Source of the DNA: an uncultured Pelosinus sp.
GTDB taxonomy: Bacteria; Bacillota; Negativicutes; Sporomusales; Acetonemataceae
NCBI GenBank assembly: GCA_900542835.1
Contig: UQPB01000026.1
Coordinates: 1 to 48,121, forward strand
Direction: 5' to 3'
DNA length: 48,121 bases
The notes below the pieces were generated by a model, which ran no database searches, was not told where the DNA came from, and was given only the letters and a program-made list of their open reading frames with translations. Position numbers and translations under genes: made by a program. Shown here piece by piece: positions 39,461-48,068 of this stretch (position 1 is its first letter; every line of letters starts with the position of its first letter).

Positions 39461-40543
39461 ATGAAAGCGCGAGCGATGGTGCTGGAGGCTTTTAATCAGC
39501 CGTTGCAGCCGAGAGAACTGCCGATCCCGGAACTTGACCCGGGGCAGGTTCTGGTCAGAATTGAAGCGGCCGGCGTTTGCGGGTCTGATATTCATATGCA
39601 GCGGGGGGAGGATCCCCGTATTCCTTTACCGATTATTCTGGGGCATGAAGGCATTGGCCGTATTGCAGCCATAAATGGGACCGTCCGGACGATTGACGGT
39701 GAAAAGCTGACGGAAGGCGACCGGGTTTTGTGGACGCGCGGCATCCCCTGTCAGCATTGCTATGCCTGCGAAGTTTTACACCAGCCCTGGCTTTGCCTCA
39801 ACCGGACTACTTACGGCATCAGCCGGACTCTGCTGGAGCCGCCGTACCTGAACGGTTGCTATGCCGATTATGTAATTTTACTTGCCGGTGTTGATTTGTT
39901 TAAAGTACAGGACTATTTCGATCCGGCGGTGCTGGTGTCCGCTTCCTGCTCAGGCGCCACAGCCGCTCACGCTTTTGACTATTATCTGCCCCGGTTTGGC
40001 GATGTGGTGCTGGTGCAGGGAACCGGACCGCTGGGCCTGTATGCGGTGGCTTACGCCAAAAGCAGGGGCGCTTGTGTAATTGCGATTGGCAGCGGCAGCC
40101 GGCTGGCGCTTTGCAGCAGTTTCGGCGCTGATTTTCTGCTTGATCGCTACGCGACGTCCGTGGCGGAACGCCGATCGCGCATTTTTGATCTAACCGGCGG
40201 CCGCGGCGTCGATATGGCTATAGAGGCAGCCGGTCAGCCCAGCGCTGTGCAGGAAGGGCTTAAGCTGGTCCGCTGCGGCGGCACCTATATTTCGGCAGGC
40301 TTCTCCCAGCCGCCGGGGGAGTGCAGTGTCGATTTTTTCCGGGACGTAGTCGGCAGAAATCTGACTATTCAGGGTGTCTGGGTTTCAAGCAGCCGTCATA
40401 CCTGGCAGGCGCTGCAGTTTGTGCAGGCAAACGCGGCTGTGTTTGCTAAGCTGATCTCTCATCGCTTTTCACTGGTTGAGGCGAACGAGGCGCTGGCATC
40501 GATGGCAGAGGGCGATGCCGTCAAAGCTGTTTTGCTGCCTTAA
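39461..40543 (+). CDS. Zinc-binding alcohol dehydrogenase family protein
   Basis: A 360-residue medium-chain dehydrogenase/reductase. AAGVCGSDIHMQ supplies the catalytic zinc Cys and GHEGIGRI the Glu/His pair; CQHCYACEVLHQPWLC is the structural zinc lobe with four cysteines. The nucleotide-binding VQGTGPLGLYAVAYAKSRGA is near residue 185, and GRGVDMAIEAAGQPSAVQ follows. It should oxidise a secondary or polyol-like alcohol with NAD(P). It lies 36 bases after the lacI-type gene with a weak upstream GATAGAGA site, so it may be cotranscribed. Substrate unknown; its setting suggests a step in the same catabolic pathway. Confidence 0.9.
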   Translation: MKARAMVLEAFNQPLQPRELPIPELDPGQVLVRIEAAGVCGSDIHMQRGEDPRIPLPIILGHEGIGRIAAINGTVRTIDGEKLTEGDRVLWTRGIPCQHCYACEVLHQPWLCLNRTTYGISRTLLEPPYLNGCYADYVILLAGVDLFKVQDYFDPAVLVSASCSGATAAHAFDYYLPRFGDVVLVQGTGPLGLYAVAYAKSRGACVIAIGSGSRLALCSSFGADFLLDRYATSVAERRSRIFDLTGGRGVDMAIEAAGQPSAVQEGLKLVRCGGTYISAGFSQPPGECSVDFFRDVVGRNLTIQGVWVSSSRHTWQALQFVQANAAVFAKLISHRFSLVEANEALASMAEGDAVKAVLLP

Positions 40544-40646
40544 GGCACTGACCGCCTGAAATGGCCTGCAACGCCGCGCATATGCGCAATAGTCCCGGCA
40601 TATTTGGCAATACTGTCTATGATAAGGATGCGGGAGGCATGGGGAT

Positions 40647-41825
40647 ATGGAGCGTCTGCAAAATTTGATACAGGAAAACTGGCCGCACATGGTGGAGCTG
40701 CGCCGCTACTTTCATATGTATCCGGAACTTTCCGGTCAGGAGTTTAATACGCAGCGGAAGATTACCGCCGAACTGAGAAGCCTGGGGCTGGAGCCGCGGG
40801 ACGCAGCCGGAACGGGCGTAATTGCGGACATCTGCGGCAAGGCGGACGGTCCTATGCTTGCCATCAGAGCCGATATTGACGCGCTGCCGCTGCAGGATGA
40901 GCTGGACCAGCCCTATCGTTCGCAGAATCACGGCGCGTGTCATGCCTGCGGTCATGACGGCCATACGGCTATGCTGCTGGGAACGGCCGCTGTTTTGACG
41001 CAACTGCGGGAAAGCCTGTCTGGCACTGTAAGACTGATCTTTCAACCCAGTGAGGAGCGGTTTCCCGGCGGCGCTGCCGCCATGGTGGAGGCGGGGGCGC
41101 TTGCGGGAGCGGCTGTTATTATCGGTGCGCATTTATGGCAGCCGCTGCCTACGGGTACTGTTGGCATTCGCGGCGGCAGGCTGATGGCCTCGCCGGACGA
41201 GTTTATCATTACTGTCAGTGGCAGGGGCGGTCATGGTTCGATGCCGCATCAAACGGTTGACGCGCTGCTGACGGGAGCGCAATTGGCTGCAGCCTTGCAT
41301 ACCATTGTCAGCCGCAGTATTGATCCGATGCAGCCGGCGGCTTTGTCACTCGGTGTGTTTAAAGCCGGTGAAGCGTTTAATATCATTCCCGACACGGCGG
41401 TGCTGAAGGGGACGGTGCGAACCTTCGATCAGTCGTTAAGGACGCTGATTTTTGAGCGGATTGAGACAATTAGCCGCGGTGTTTGCCTGGCTGCCGGGGC
41501 CGAATATCATATTGAACGCCGTTACGGTTTTCCTCCGCTGCTTAATGATCCGGCGGTAGCCGCAATACTGTCAGGTGCCGCGCACCAGACCGCCGGCGTC
41601 GAGACGGTTATTGAACCAGAGCCGGTGATGGTCGGCGAGGATTTTTCCGTTTATTTGGAACGGGTTCCCGGCTGTTTTGCCTTTATCGGCTGTGGCAACG
41701 CCACGGCGGGCAGCGTGTATCCGCATCATCATCCCCGCTTTGATCTGGATGAGCAAGCGCTTAAGCATGGTGCGGAGTTGTTTTGCCGGACTGCGCTGCA
41801 ACTGCTGGCGGGCGAACGGCAATAA
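40647..41825 (+). CDS. M20 family amidohydrolase (hippurate hydrolase-like)
   Basis: A 392-residue metallo-amidohydrolase of peptidase family M20D, related to hippurate, N-acyl-amino-acid and IAA-amino-acid hydrolases. RADIDALP contains the first conserved acidic residues; HACGHDGHTAMLLG has the metal-binding Cys/His; QPSEE gives the catalytic Glu-Glu; GRGGHGSMPH lies in the dimerisation lid; and the C-terminal HHHPRFD supplies the last His. It probably releases an amino acid or amine from an N-acyl compound in the cytoplasm. It follows the dehydrogenase gene by 103 bases and precedes the symporter gene by 24. Substrate unknown. Confidence 0.92.
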   Translation: MERLQNLIQENWPHMVELRRYFHMYPELSGQEFNTQRKITAELRSLGLEPRDAAGTGVIADICGKADGPMLAIRADIDALPLQDELDQPYRSQNHGACHACGHDGHTAMLLGTAAVLTQLRESLSGTVRLIFQPSEERFPGGAAAMVEAGALAGAAVIIGAHLWQPLPTGTVGIRGGRLMASPDEFIITVSGRGGHGSMPHQTVDALLTGAQLAAALHTIVSRSIDPMQPAALSLGVFKAGEAFNIIPDTAVLKGTVRTFDQSLRTLIFERIETISRGVCLAAGAEYHIERRYGFPPLLNDPAVAAILSGAAHQTAGVETVIEPEPVMVGEDFSVYLERVPGCFAFIGCGNATAGSVYPHHHPRFDLDEQALKHGAELFCRTALQLLAGERQ

Positions 41826-41849
41826 GCGAAAAAAAGCAGGTGATGTCAA

Positions 41850-43265
41850 GTGCTGCTTTCCTCGACGCATTTGGTCAGTCTGGCGCTTACGCTGCTGCTC
41901 GTGTCTTCTATCGGTGCTGCGGCCGCGCGCAAGGTCAAAAACGCCAATGATTTTACGCTTGGCGGCAATTCATCCGGGTCTGTACTGGTCGCGGGGACAA
42001 TAATCGGCACGATTGCCGGCGGCTCCGCCACAATTGGCACGGCCCAACTGGCTTTCGTCTTCGGCCTGTCGGCCTGGTGGTTTACATTAGGGGCGGGAGT
42101 GGCCCTGCTGATTATGGCAGCTTTTTATGCCAGGCCGCTGCGGGCAAGCGCCCTGCAGACAATCCCGCAATTTCTCACCCTTCATTTCGGCGCCGCCGCC
42201 GGACCAATCGCCAGCGCCGCCGCCTCTATCGGCATTTTTTTCAGTATTGTTTCCAACCTGCTTGCCGCCACGCCGCTGACGGCGGCGATTTTGGCCCTGG
42301 ACGGGATTCAGGCGCTGCTCCTGGTGCTGCTGCTGGTGATCTGTTACGTTTTTTTTGGCGGGGTATGGGGGACTGGCCTGGTTGGCGTAGTCAAAACCGG
42401 CTTATTGTTTTTATCGCTGGGAGGCGTTTGGCTTGCCGCTTATGACGGCATGGACGGCTGGAGCGGCTACCGGGCGGCGCTGCCGCCCTTCCCCTGGTTC
42501 AGCCTCGCCGGCCGCGGTGTCTGGGTCGATGCTGCCAGTGGTTTGTCGTTGATTGTCGGGACACTGACGACTCAGACCTACATACAGGCTTTATATGCGG
42601 CGAAAGACGAAAAAACGGCGCGCAACGGCGCCCTGCTGGCGGCGCTGGTAACGCTGCCGACCGGCATTCCCGCCGTCATGGCCGGCATGTATATGCGAAT
42701 CCATTATCCGCAGATTGCTCCCATCGACGCTTTGCCATTGTTTATTCTCGGGCAGTTGCCGCCTTGGCTGGGAGGCATCGCTCTGGCTACCCTGCTTTTA
42801 GCCGCTGTCGGATCGGCAGCCGGCCTGGCTTTGGGTGTGAGCGCTATGGTGTCGCGCGATATTGTGGCGGCCAAATGGCGGCTCAGCGATGCTGCGATGC
42901 TGCGGGTCAACCGGTTGGCGGTGCTGTTCGTTACCCTGCTGGCAGCATTGTTTTGCCTGGGGAATTTGCATTCGTTGGTACTGGAGTGGAACTTTCTTTC
43001 CATGGGCTTGCGGGGGGCCGGCATCTTTTTACCACTGACGCTGGCAATTTTTTTGCCGGGCCGGGTTGGCGGCCCGGCGGCGGTTGCTTCCATGCTGGCT
43101 GGTGTTGCCGCTGTTCTGATCTGGCGGCTGGTGTTCCCGGATTTCTTCGATCCGTTGTATGCCGGCTTGCTGTCCAGTCTGTCCGCCTTACTGTTGATGC
43201 AGGCGAAGTCGCAGTTCCGGCGCCGGCGGGCCGGCAGCCGGAGTGAAGGGGGAACCGGAAAATGA
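41850..43265 (+). CDS. Sodium:solute symporter (SSS family)
   Basis: A 471-residue polytopic protein with about 13 membrane segments, matching the SSS family. NDFTLGGNSSGSVLVAGTIIGT near residue 33 is the family's first-helix region, followed by GGSATIGTAQLAFVFGLSAWWFT, and GLSLIVGTLTTQTYIQALYAAKDEKTARNG in the middle with the typical Q-x-x-QALYAAKD stretch. The C-terminus is an Arg-rich cytoplasmic tail. GTG start 41850 after CAGGTGAT. The stop overlaps the DUF503 gene (ATGA). It is a second transporter beside the TRAP system, so cluster members may use two related solutes. Confidence 0.9.
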   Translation: MLLSSTHLVSLALTLLLVSSIGAAAARKVKNANDFTLGGNSSGSVLVAGTIIGTIAGGSATIGTAQLAFVFGLSAWWFTLGAGVALLIMAAFYARPLRASALQTIPQFLTLHFGAAAGPIASAAASIGIFFSIVSNLLAATPLTAAILALDGIQALLLVLLLVICYVFFGGVWGTGLVGVVKTGLLFLSLGGVWLAAYDGMDGWSGYRAALPPFPWFSLAGRGVWVDAASGLSLIVGTLTTQTYIQALYAAKDEKTARNGALLAALVTLPTGIPAVMAGMYMRIHYPQIAPIDALPLFILGQLPPWLGGIALATLLLAAVGSAAGLALGVSAMVSRDIVAAKWRLSDAAMLRVNRLAVLFVTLLAALFCLGNLHSLVLEWNFLSMGLRGAGIFLPLTLAIFLPGRVGGPAAVASMLAGVAAVLIWRLVFPDFFDPLYAGLLSSLSALLLMQAKSQFRRRRAGSRSEGGTGK

Positions 43266-43543
43266 AAGTGGTCGTTTGTCATATTGAACTGTATCTGGCC
43301 GCGTCCCAATCGTTAAAGGATAAGCGTCAGGTTGTCAAAAGCCTGATCGGACGCATTCGCGCCAGAGTGAACGCTTCGGCAGCGGAAGTCGGCTTTCATG
43401 ATCTCTGGCAGCGGGCCGCCATAGGGGTTGCGATGGTCGGAACTGAGGCAGCGGTACTGGAAGGACAGCTGACGCTTATTCGCCGCCTGGCCGATCAATT
43501 GGATGGGGCCGAGGTCGTCGTTTTTGATGTGGAATATATCTGA
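43262..43543 (+). CDS. DUF503 (YlxP-like) protein
   Basis: A 93-residue protein of the DUF503/YlxP family: KVVVCHIELYLAASQSLKDKRQVVKSLIGRIR, then NASAAEVGFHDLWQRAAIGVAMVG. In Bacillus ylxP lies in the nusA-infB-rbfA operon and the fold is ferredoxin-like; the function is not settled, though a ribosome-related role has been suggested. Here it overlaps the symporter gene by four bases and is 16 bases from trmL, so it is cotranscribed but away from its usual neighbours. Confidence 0.92.
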   Translation: MKVVVCHIELYLAASQSLKDKRQVVKSLIGRIRARVNASAAEVGFHDLWQRAAIGVAMVGTEAAVLEGQLTLIRRLADQLDGAEVVVFDVEYI

Positions 43544-43559
43544 AGATGGAGATTAAACG

Positions 43560-44018
43560 ATGCATATTGTTTTGGTTGAACCCGAGATCCCCGGCAATAC
43601 CGGCAATATTGCCCGGCTTTGCGCCGCAACCGGTGCAAAGCTGCATTTGGTTCGTCCGCTGGGGTTTTCGACTGATGATAAGTACCTGAAACGGGCCGGG
43701 CTGGATTATTGGCATTTGCTTGCTGTCGAATATCACGACAGTTTTACTGAGGTACAGCTGACTTATCCGGAAAGCCGTTTTTTTTATAATACGACCAAGG
43801 CGGACCGCCATTATGCCGCAGTGCGTTTTGAACCGCAGGATATGCTGGTGTTCGGCAAGGAAACGGCGGGTCTGCCGGAGGGTTTACTGGCCGCAAACCG
43901 GGAACACTGTATCCGGATACCGATGATTGCTGAAGCACGGTCGCTGAATTTATCGAATTCAGTGGCGATCGTCCTGTATGAAGCGCTGCGGCAGACCGGT
44001 TTTACGGAGCTAAAATAA
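43560..44018 (+). CDS. trmL: tRNA (cytidine(34)-2'-O)-methyltransferase
   Basis: A 152-residue SPOUT methyltransferase of the TrmL/CspR type, which 2'-O-methylates the wobble base of certain leucine tRNAs using SAM. It starts MHIVLVEPEIPGNTGNIARLCAATG in pieces, contains LVFGKETAGLP (SAM knot, near residue 100) and ends with IPMIAEARSLNLSNSVAIVLYEALRQ, the knot and dimer motif. Start ATG 43560 after GGAG. Normal length. Confidence 0.95.
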   Translation: MHIVLVEPEIPGNTGNIARLCAATGAKLHLVRPLGFSTDDKYLKRAGLDYWHLLAVEYHDSFTEVQLTYPESRFFYNTTKADRHYAAVRFEPQDMLVFGKETAGLPEGLLAANREHCIRIPMIAEARSLNLSNSVAIVLYEALRQTGFTELK

Positions 44019-44040
44019 ACTAAAGAAGGGATCGAGTGCT

Positions 44041-44901
44041 ATCGAGAGCAAACAGGCGCGGTTTGGCCCGGGAGGAAATCCGGATGATTTTTACGACGAA
44101 GGGTTTAAAGAGTCTGTCGATATGCCTGCCTGGCTGGGGCGGCGTTCGCTGACCGCTTATGAGTATCAATGCAGCCGGGGTGTCCACGTCGGTGAGAAAA
44201 CGGCGCGGGCAATCGGCGAGGCGGCTGCCGCCAACGGGATAGCGCTGAGCGTGCATGCGCCATATTATATTAATTTGGCGACAGAAGATGAGGCGATTGC
44301 CGGCAAAACGGTGACGCATTTGCTTAAATCACTGCAGGCGGCAAGGTGGCTGGGCGCCGGCAGGGTTGTGTTTCACTCCGGCTCACCGGGAAACGGACGC
44401 GCCGCGGCGCTTGAACGAGCCAAACGGCTGTTTGAGCGGGTGCAGACCGAAGCAAGCCGTTTGGATTTGGATGCGTCCATTCTTTCGCCGGAAACGATGG
44501 GGAAAAGGAATCAGCTTGGCAATCTGCCTGAGGTTCTTGCCTTGTGCAAATTGCATCCGGCGATGATTCCAACGGTCGATTTCGGTCATATGCATGCTGT
44601 AACTGGCGGCGGCTATGTAACTGAGGCAGAATTTGCCGCCGTATTTGAGACGATTGCCGCTGAACTGGGAGATGCGGCAGCGCGGTGCCTGCATATTCAT
44701 TTCAGCCGCATTGAATTTACCGGTGGCGGCGAGAAGCGTCATTGGACCTTTGCCGATCCCTACGGGCCGCCGCATGAGCCGTTGCTGGATTATATTGCCG
44801 CCAATCGGCTGACACCGACGCTTATCTGCGAATCGGCGGGCACGCAGGCGGCGGATGCCCTGCAAATGGCGGCGTATTACCGGCGTATTTTAGGTTCATA
44901 G
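44041..44901 (+). CDS. TIM-barrel AP-endonuclease (EndoIV)-like protein, start unclear
   Basis: Up to 286 residues of a xylose-isomerase-like/endonuclease IV-type TIM barrel: SVHAPYYINLA, VVFHSGSP, LSPETMGKRNQLG, TVDFGHMHA and HIHFSRIEF hold the metal-binding His/Glu/Asp residues. A family-like N-terminus, ARFGPGGNPDDFYDEGFK, is encoded upstream of the first ATG (44122), yet no ATG, GTG or TTG lies in frame there. The ribosome-binding site AAGAAGGG (44023-44030) points to a start near 44036-44041: GTG 44036 is one base out of frame, ATC 44041 is in frame. So either a rare ATC start, a one-base deletion, or a shortened protein from 44122. Repair endonuclease activity is probable by family. Confidence 0.75.
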   Translation: MESKQARFGPGGNPDDFYDEGFKESVDMPAWLGRRSLTAYEYQCSRGVHVGEKTARAIGEAAAANGIALSVHAPYYINLATEDEAIAGKTVTHLLKSLQAARWLGAGRVVFHSGSPGNGRAAALERAKRLFERVQTEASRLDLDASILSPETMGKRNQLGNLPEVLALCKLHPAMIPTVDFGHMHAVTGGGYVTEAEFAAVFETIAAELGDAAARCLHIHFSRIEFTGGGEKRHWTFADPYGPPHEPLLDYIAANRLTPTLICESAGTQAADALQMAAYYRRILGS

Positions 44902-44941
44902 CCGCTGCGCTGTCTGAATAGAGTATAAGGATTGGGGGAAA

Positions 44942-45295
44942 ATGATGAATATTCATGATCAAGCGCATGGACTCGCCCGAGCTTTACGGCAGTCGGAAGA
45001 GTATAAGGCTTTTTTAGCTGTTAAGGAAAAAATTGAAGCCGACAGCCAGGCCAAGCAAATGGTAAAAGCGTTTCTGGTAAAAAAGCTGGAGGTCGAGTAT
45101 GCGGTAATGGCCGGCAAGCCGGAAGACAAGGAGCAGATGGACGCTTTGCAGCGCATGTTTGACGTGCTGAATGCTAACGCCAATGCCAGGGATTTTTTAA
45201 ATGCCCAGATGCGGTTTCAGCAACTGATGGGCGACATCTATAAGATTATTGGCGATTCGGTCGCAGAAGGATTGGATTTTCTTGCAAAAGAGTGA
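44942..45295 (+). CDS. YlbF/YmcA family regulator
   Basis: A 117-residue all-helical protein of the YlbF/YmcA (DUF964) family: HDQAHGLARALRQSEEYKAFLAVKEKIEADSQAKQMVKAF, with the family's KxxxD-A-MV pattern. In Bacillus, YlbF, YmcA and YaaT form a complex with RNase Y that affects mRNA processing, competence and sporulation. GGGGGAA precedes the paired ATG codons; the first is used here. It ends inside the start of murB. Confidence 0.9.
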   Translation: MMNIHDQAHGLARALRQSEEYKAFLAVKEKIEADSQAKQMVKAFLVKKLEVEYAVMAGKPEDKEQMDALQRMFDVLNANANARDFLNAQMRFQQLMGDIYKIIGDSVAEGLDFLAKE

Positions 45296-46208
45296 ACAAA
45301 CGGCTTTTAGTGAAAAACTGCGCGGGATTATTACCGATCCGGCGCGTCTGCTGCAAAACGAACCGATGGCCCGGCATACGACTTTCCGCATCGGTGGTCC
45401 GGCCGACTGGCTCGTACTGCCTGTATCAGTTGACGAAATTATTGCTGTTCTTGGCGCCGCCAAGTCTGCGGGGGTCACAGTGACGGTGCTGGGGCGGGGG
45501 TCGAATGTACTGGTTGCCGATAAGGGGATTCGGGGGTTGGTTTTGCGGCTGGGCAAGCATATGAGCAGGCTCCGCCATGAAGGCAATGTTATCTTCGCGG
45601 GAGCCGGTGCCTCGCTTGGTGATGTCTCGCGTTATGCGTCCAGCCTGAACTTGGCCGGTCTTGAATTTGCCATCGGTATTCCCGGCACTATTGGCGGCGC
45701 GGTATTTATGAATGCCGGCGCCTACGAGGGTGAGATGCGACAAGTCGTCAGCGCCGTAACCGCTCTCTGCCCCAATGGAGGCCTGGCGCGCTACTGCGGC
45801 GCTGAACTGGATTTTAGTTACCGCCACAGTGTTTTTGCCGATAATCACTGTCTGATCTGTGAAGTGGAACTGGAGCTAATTGACGGCGAAGCCACGGCAA
45901 TTAAAGCGAAGATGGATGAATGCACGCTGCGGCGCAACAGCAAGCAGCCGGTAGAGCTTCCCAGCGCCGGCAGTGTGTTTAAGCGCCCCCCCGGTTATTT
46001 TGCCGGGACGCTGATTGAGCAGACCGGCCTTAAGGGCTTGCGAGTTGGCGGCGCCCAGGTATCAGAAAAGCATGCCGGGTTTATTGTCAATATCGGCGGC
46101 GCTACTGCCGGCGATGTTTTGGCACTGATCGGCGAAGTGCAGCGGCGGGTCTATGAAAAATTTTCGGTCCGGCTGGAACCGGAAATACGGTTGATCGGCG
46201 AGTCTTAG
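45282..46208 (+). CDS. murB: UDP-N-acetylmuramate dehydrogenase
   Basis: A 308-residue flavoenzyme reducing UDP-GlcNAc-enolpyruvate to UDP-MurNAc in peptidoglycan synthesis. HTTFRIGGPADWLVLP near residue 33 and LGRGSNVLVADKG near 70 bind FAD; GIPGTIGGAVFMNAGAYEGEM is the second FAD motif; FSYRHSVF, LPSAGSVFKRP (proton-donating Ser) and the final EPEIRLIG (catalytic Glu) complete the active site. I set the start at TTG 45282, ten bases after AGAAGGA and overlapping ylbF by 14 bases; a further in-frame TTG at 45249 is possible. Length is typical. Confidence 0.94.
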   Translation: MQKSEQTAFSEKLRGIITDPARLLQNEPMARHTTFRIGGPADWLVLPVSVDEIIAVLGAAKSAGVTVTVLGRGSNVLVADKGIRGLVLRLGKHMSRLRHEGNVIFAGAGASLGDVSRYASSLNLAGLEFAIGIPGTIGGAVFMNAGAYEGEMRQVVSAVTALCPNGGLARYCGAELDFSYRHSVFADNHCLICEVELELIDGEATAIKAKMDECTLRRNSKQPVELPSAGSVFKRPPGYFAGTLIEQTGLKGLRVGGAQVSEKHAGFIVNIGGATAGDVLALIGEVQRRVYEKFSVRLEPEIRLIGES

Positions 46209-46415
46209 GTGTTTGAATAACTGACAAAGCGGTCTTGTCAACGGCGGGGCGATGCGGAGACAGCGTTTCCTGACGGGCTGAGCTGGCACGTTTTTTCTAT
46301 TGTTGCCTGCCTAGCTTACCAGTGGACTCCAGGCGGTCAGTCGTCTTAGCAGGAAAGGCGGCCCAATATTGCGAATAGAAGTAACAGGTTCTTGACTAAG
46401 CGGGAGGTGTTGACA

Positions 46416-48023
46416 ATGCAAATAACGTTTCTCGGCGCTGCGATGATGGTGACCGGGTCGTCATATCTGGTAGAGACAGCGGGCCGGAAAATTTTAATTG
46501 ATTGTGGTATGTTTCAGGGCGGTCGCGCGATACGCGATCTCAACAGCCGTCCATTTGCCTATCGTCCCTCGGAATTGGACGCGGTTTTGCTGACGCACGC
46601 GCATATCGACCATAGCGGTTTATTGCCCCGCTTGTGCAAAGAAGGGTATCGCGGTCCCATTTATACCGGTAAGGTCACGACGGAGCTGGCTAAAATCATG
46701 CTGCCGGACAGTGCCTACATTCAGGAATTTGACAGCGAGATCCTCAACCGCAAGGGGAAGCGGGCCGGCCGTGAGCTGGTAAAGCCGTTATATACGGTGG
46801 ATGACGCTTATCGCTGCCTTAAGCAGTTTTCCCCTGTTGTATTCGATCAAAAAGTGGACGTGGTGCCGGGCGTTCAGGCTCGTTTCCGCACTGCTGGCCA
46901 CATTCTCGGCTCCGCTATTATTGAGTTGTGGGTTAATGAGAATGGGCAAGAGACAAAAGTGGTTTTTTCGGGCGATTTGGGACAACCCGGCCAGCCAATT
47001 ATTAAAGATCCTGAGCGTATTGACGCTGCCGATTATATTGTTGTTGAATCAACTTACGGGGATCGCCTTCACGACGCGGCCGCCAAAGAAGAGGTGCTGG
47101 GCAGAATTATTAATGATACCGTCGCCCGCGGTGGTAATGTCGTCATCCCCGCTTTCGCGGTCGGCAGAACCCAGACGCTGCTGTACTATATCCGCAGTCT
47201 GATCAAGTCGGGAATGATCCCGGCAATTCCGGTTATTATTGACAGCCCGATGGCAATTTCCGCTACCGACGTATTTCTGCGTTACCCGGAAGAATACGAT
47301 GAAGAAGCCCGCGCCATTTTAGCGGAGGAGGAAGAGCATCCGATTCTGCTGCCTAATCTCCGTTTTGCCAAATCGCTGGAGGAGTCAAAAGCGATCAACT
47401 TTCTTGAGGAACCGGCGATCATCATTTCTGCCAGCGGCATGGCTGACGCCGGCCGGATTCTGCATCATCTGAAGCATAATCTCTGGCGGCGGGAAGCCAG
47501 TGTGGTACTGGTCGGCTACCAGGCGCAGGGCAGTCTGGGCCGCCGGCTGCTGGAAGGGATCAAACGGGTGAGAATCTTAGGTGAGCAGATCCGCGTCAAT
47601 GCCGAAATTCATAATCTGGATGGATTTTCGGCGCATGCCGATAAGGCGCAGCTATTGGATTGGCTGTCAGGCTTCCGCGACAAACCGGCTGCCGTTTTTG
47701 TTACTCACGGCGAGCAGGAGATGTCTGTGCCGTTTGCGCAGCAGATCAAGGAGCAACTAGCGCTGACGGCGCAGGTTCCTCAGCTTGGCGATGCTGCCGT
47801 TATCGACGGCAGGGAATGGACGCTGGAGGAATCGTCTATTCCTATTATCGATCCGGCAGTACGTCAGGTTAATGACCGGCTGCGGGAAATTGAACGGCAA
47901 TATCGCGACTATAAGCAGAAGCTGGAGCAGAAGGCGTTGTCAGACAGCAGCGCCGCCGCCGGTGCGCTCCAGCGGCTCGAGCGGCTTGAACGCTTTATTC
48001 GCAGCGCAACGGATGAATTATAG
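46416..48023 (+). CDS. Beta-CASP metallo-beta-lactamase RNase/hydrolase
   Basis: A 535-residue metallo-beta-lactamase/beta-CASP protein, the family of RNA endonucleases that includes Ysh1/CPSF-73 and bacterial TTHA0252. THAHIDHSG is the metal-binding HxHxDH; FSGDLGQPGQP and ESTYGDR follow; the beta-CASP motifs are PAFAVGRTQ, ISASGMADAGRILHHL and GFSAHADKAQ; VTHGE closes the metal site. About 70 extra C-terminal residues (from ~465) form a charged helical coiled coil (RLREIERQYRDYKQKLEQ). ATG 46416 follows GGGAGGTG; an earlier frame start lacks a ribosome-binding site. Single gene with terminator. RNA substrate is inferred from the family. Confidence 0.93.
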   Translation: MQITFLGAAMMVTGSSYLVETAGRKILIDCGMFQGGRAIRDLNSRPFAYRPSELDAVLLTHAHIDHSGLLPRLCKEGYRGPIYTGKVTTELAKIMLPDSAYIQEFDSEILNRKGKRAGRELVKPLYTVDDAYRCLKQFSPVVFDQKVDVVPGVQARFRTAGHILGSAIIELWVNENGQETKVVFSGDLGQPGQPIIKDPERIDAADYIVVESTYGDRLHDAAAKEEVLGRIINDTVARGGNVVIPAFAVGRTQTLLYYIRSLIKSGMIPAIPVIIDSPMAISATDVFLRYPEEYDEEARAILAEEEEHPILLPNLRFAKSLEESKAINFLEEPAIIISASGMADAGRILHHLKHNLWRREASVVLVGYQAQGSLGRRLLEGIKRVRILGEQIRVNAEIHNLDGFSAHADKAQLLDWLSGFRDKPAAVFVTHGEQEMSVPFAQQIKEQLALTAQVPQLGDAAVIDGREWTLEESSIPIIDPAVRQVNDRLREIERQYRDYKQKLEQKALSDSSAAAGALQRLERLERFIRSATDEL

Positions 48024-48039
48024 ACGGCTATGCCTATAG

Positions 48040-48068
48040 AAAAGGCTCCGGAATAACCGGAGCCTTTT
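48040..48068 (+). terminator. Terminator of the beta-CASP gene
   Basis: Perfect 12-bp stem (48040-48051 with 48057-48068) ending in TTTT, 16 bases after the stop codon. Confidence 0.92.
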
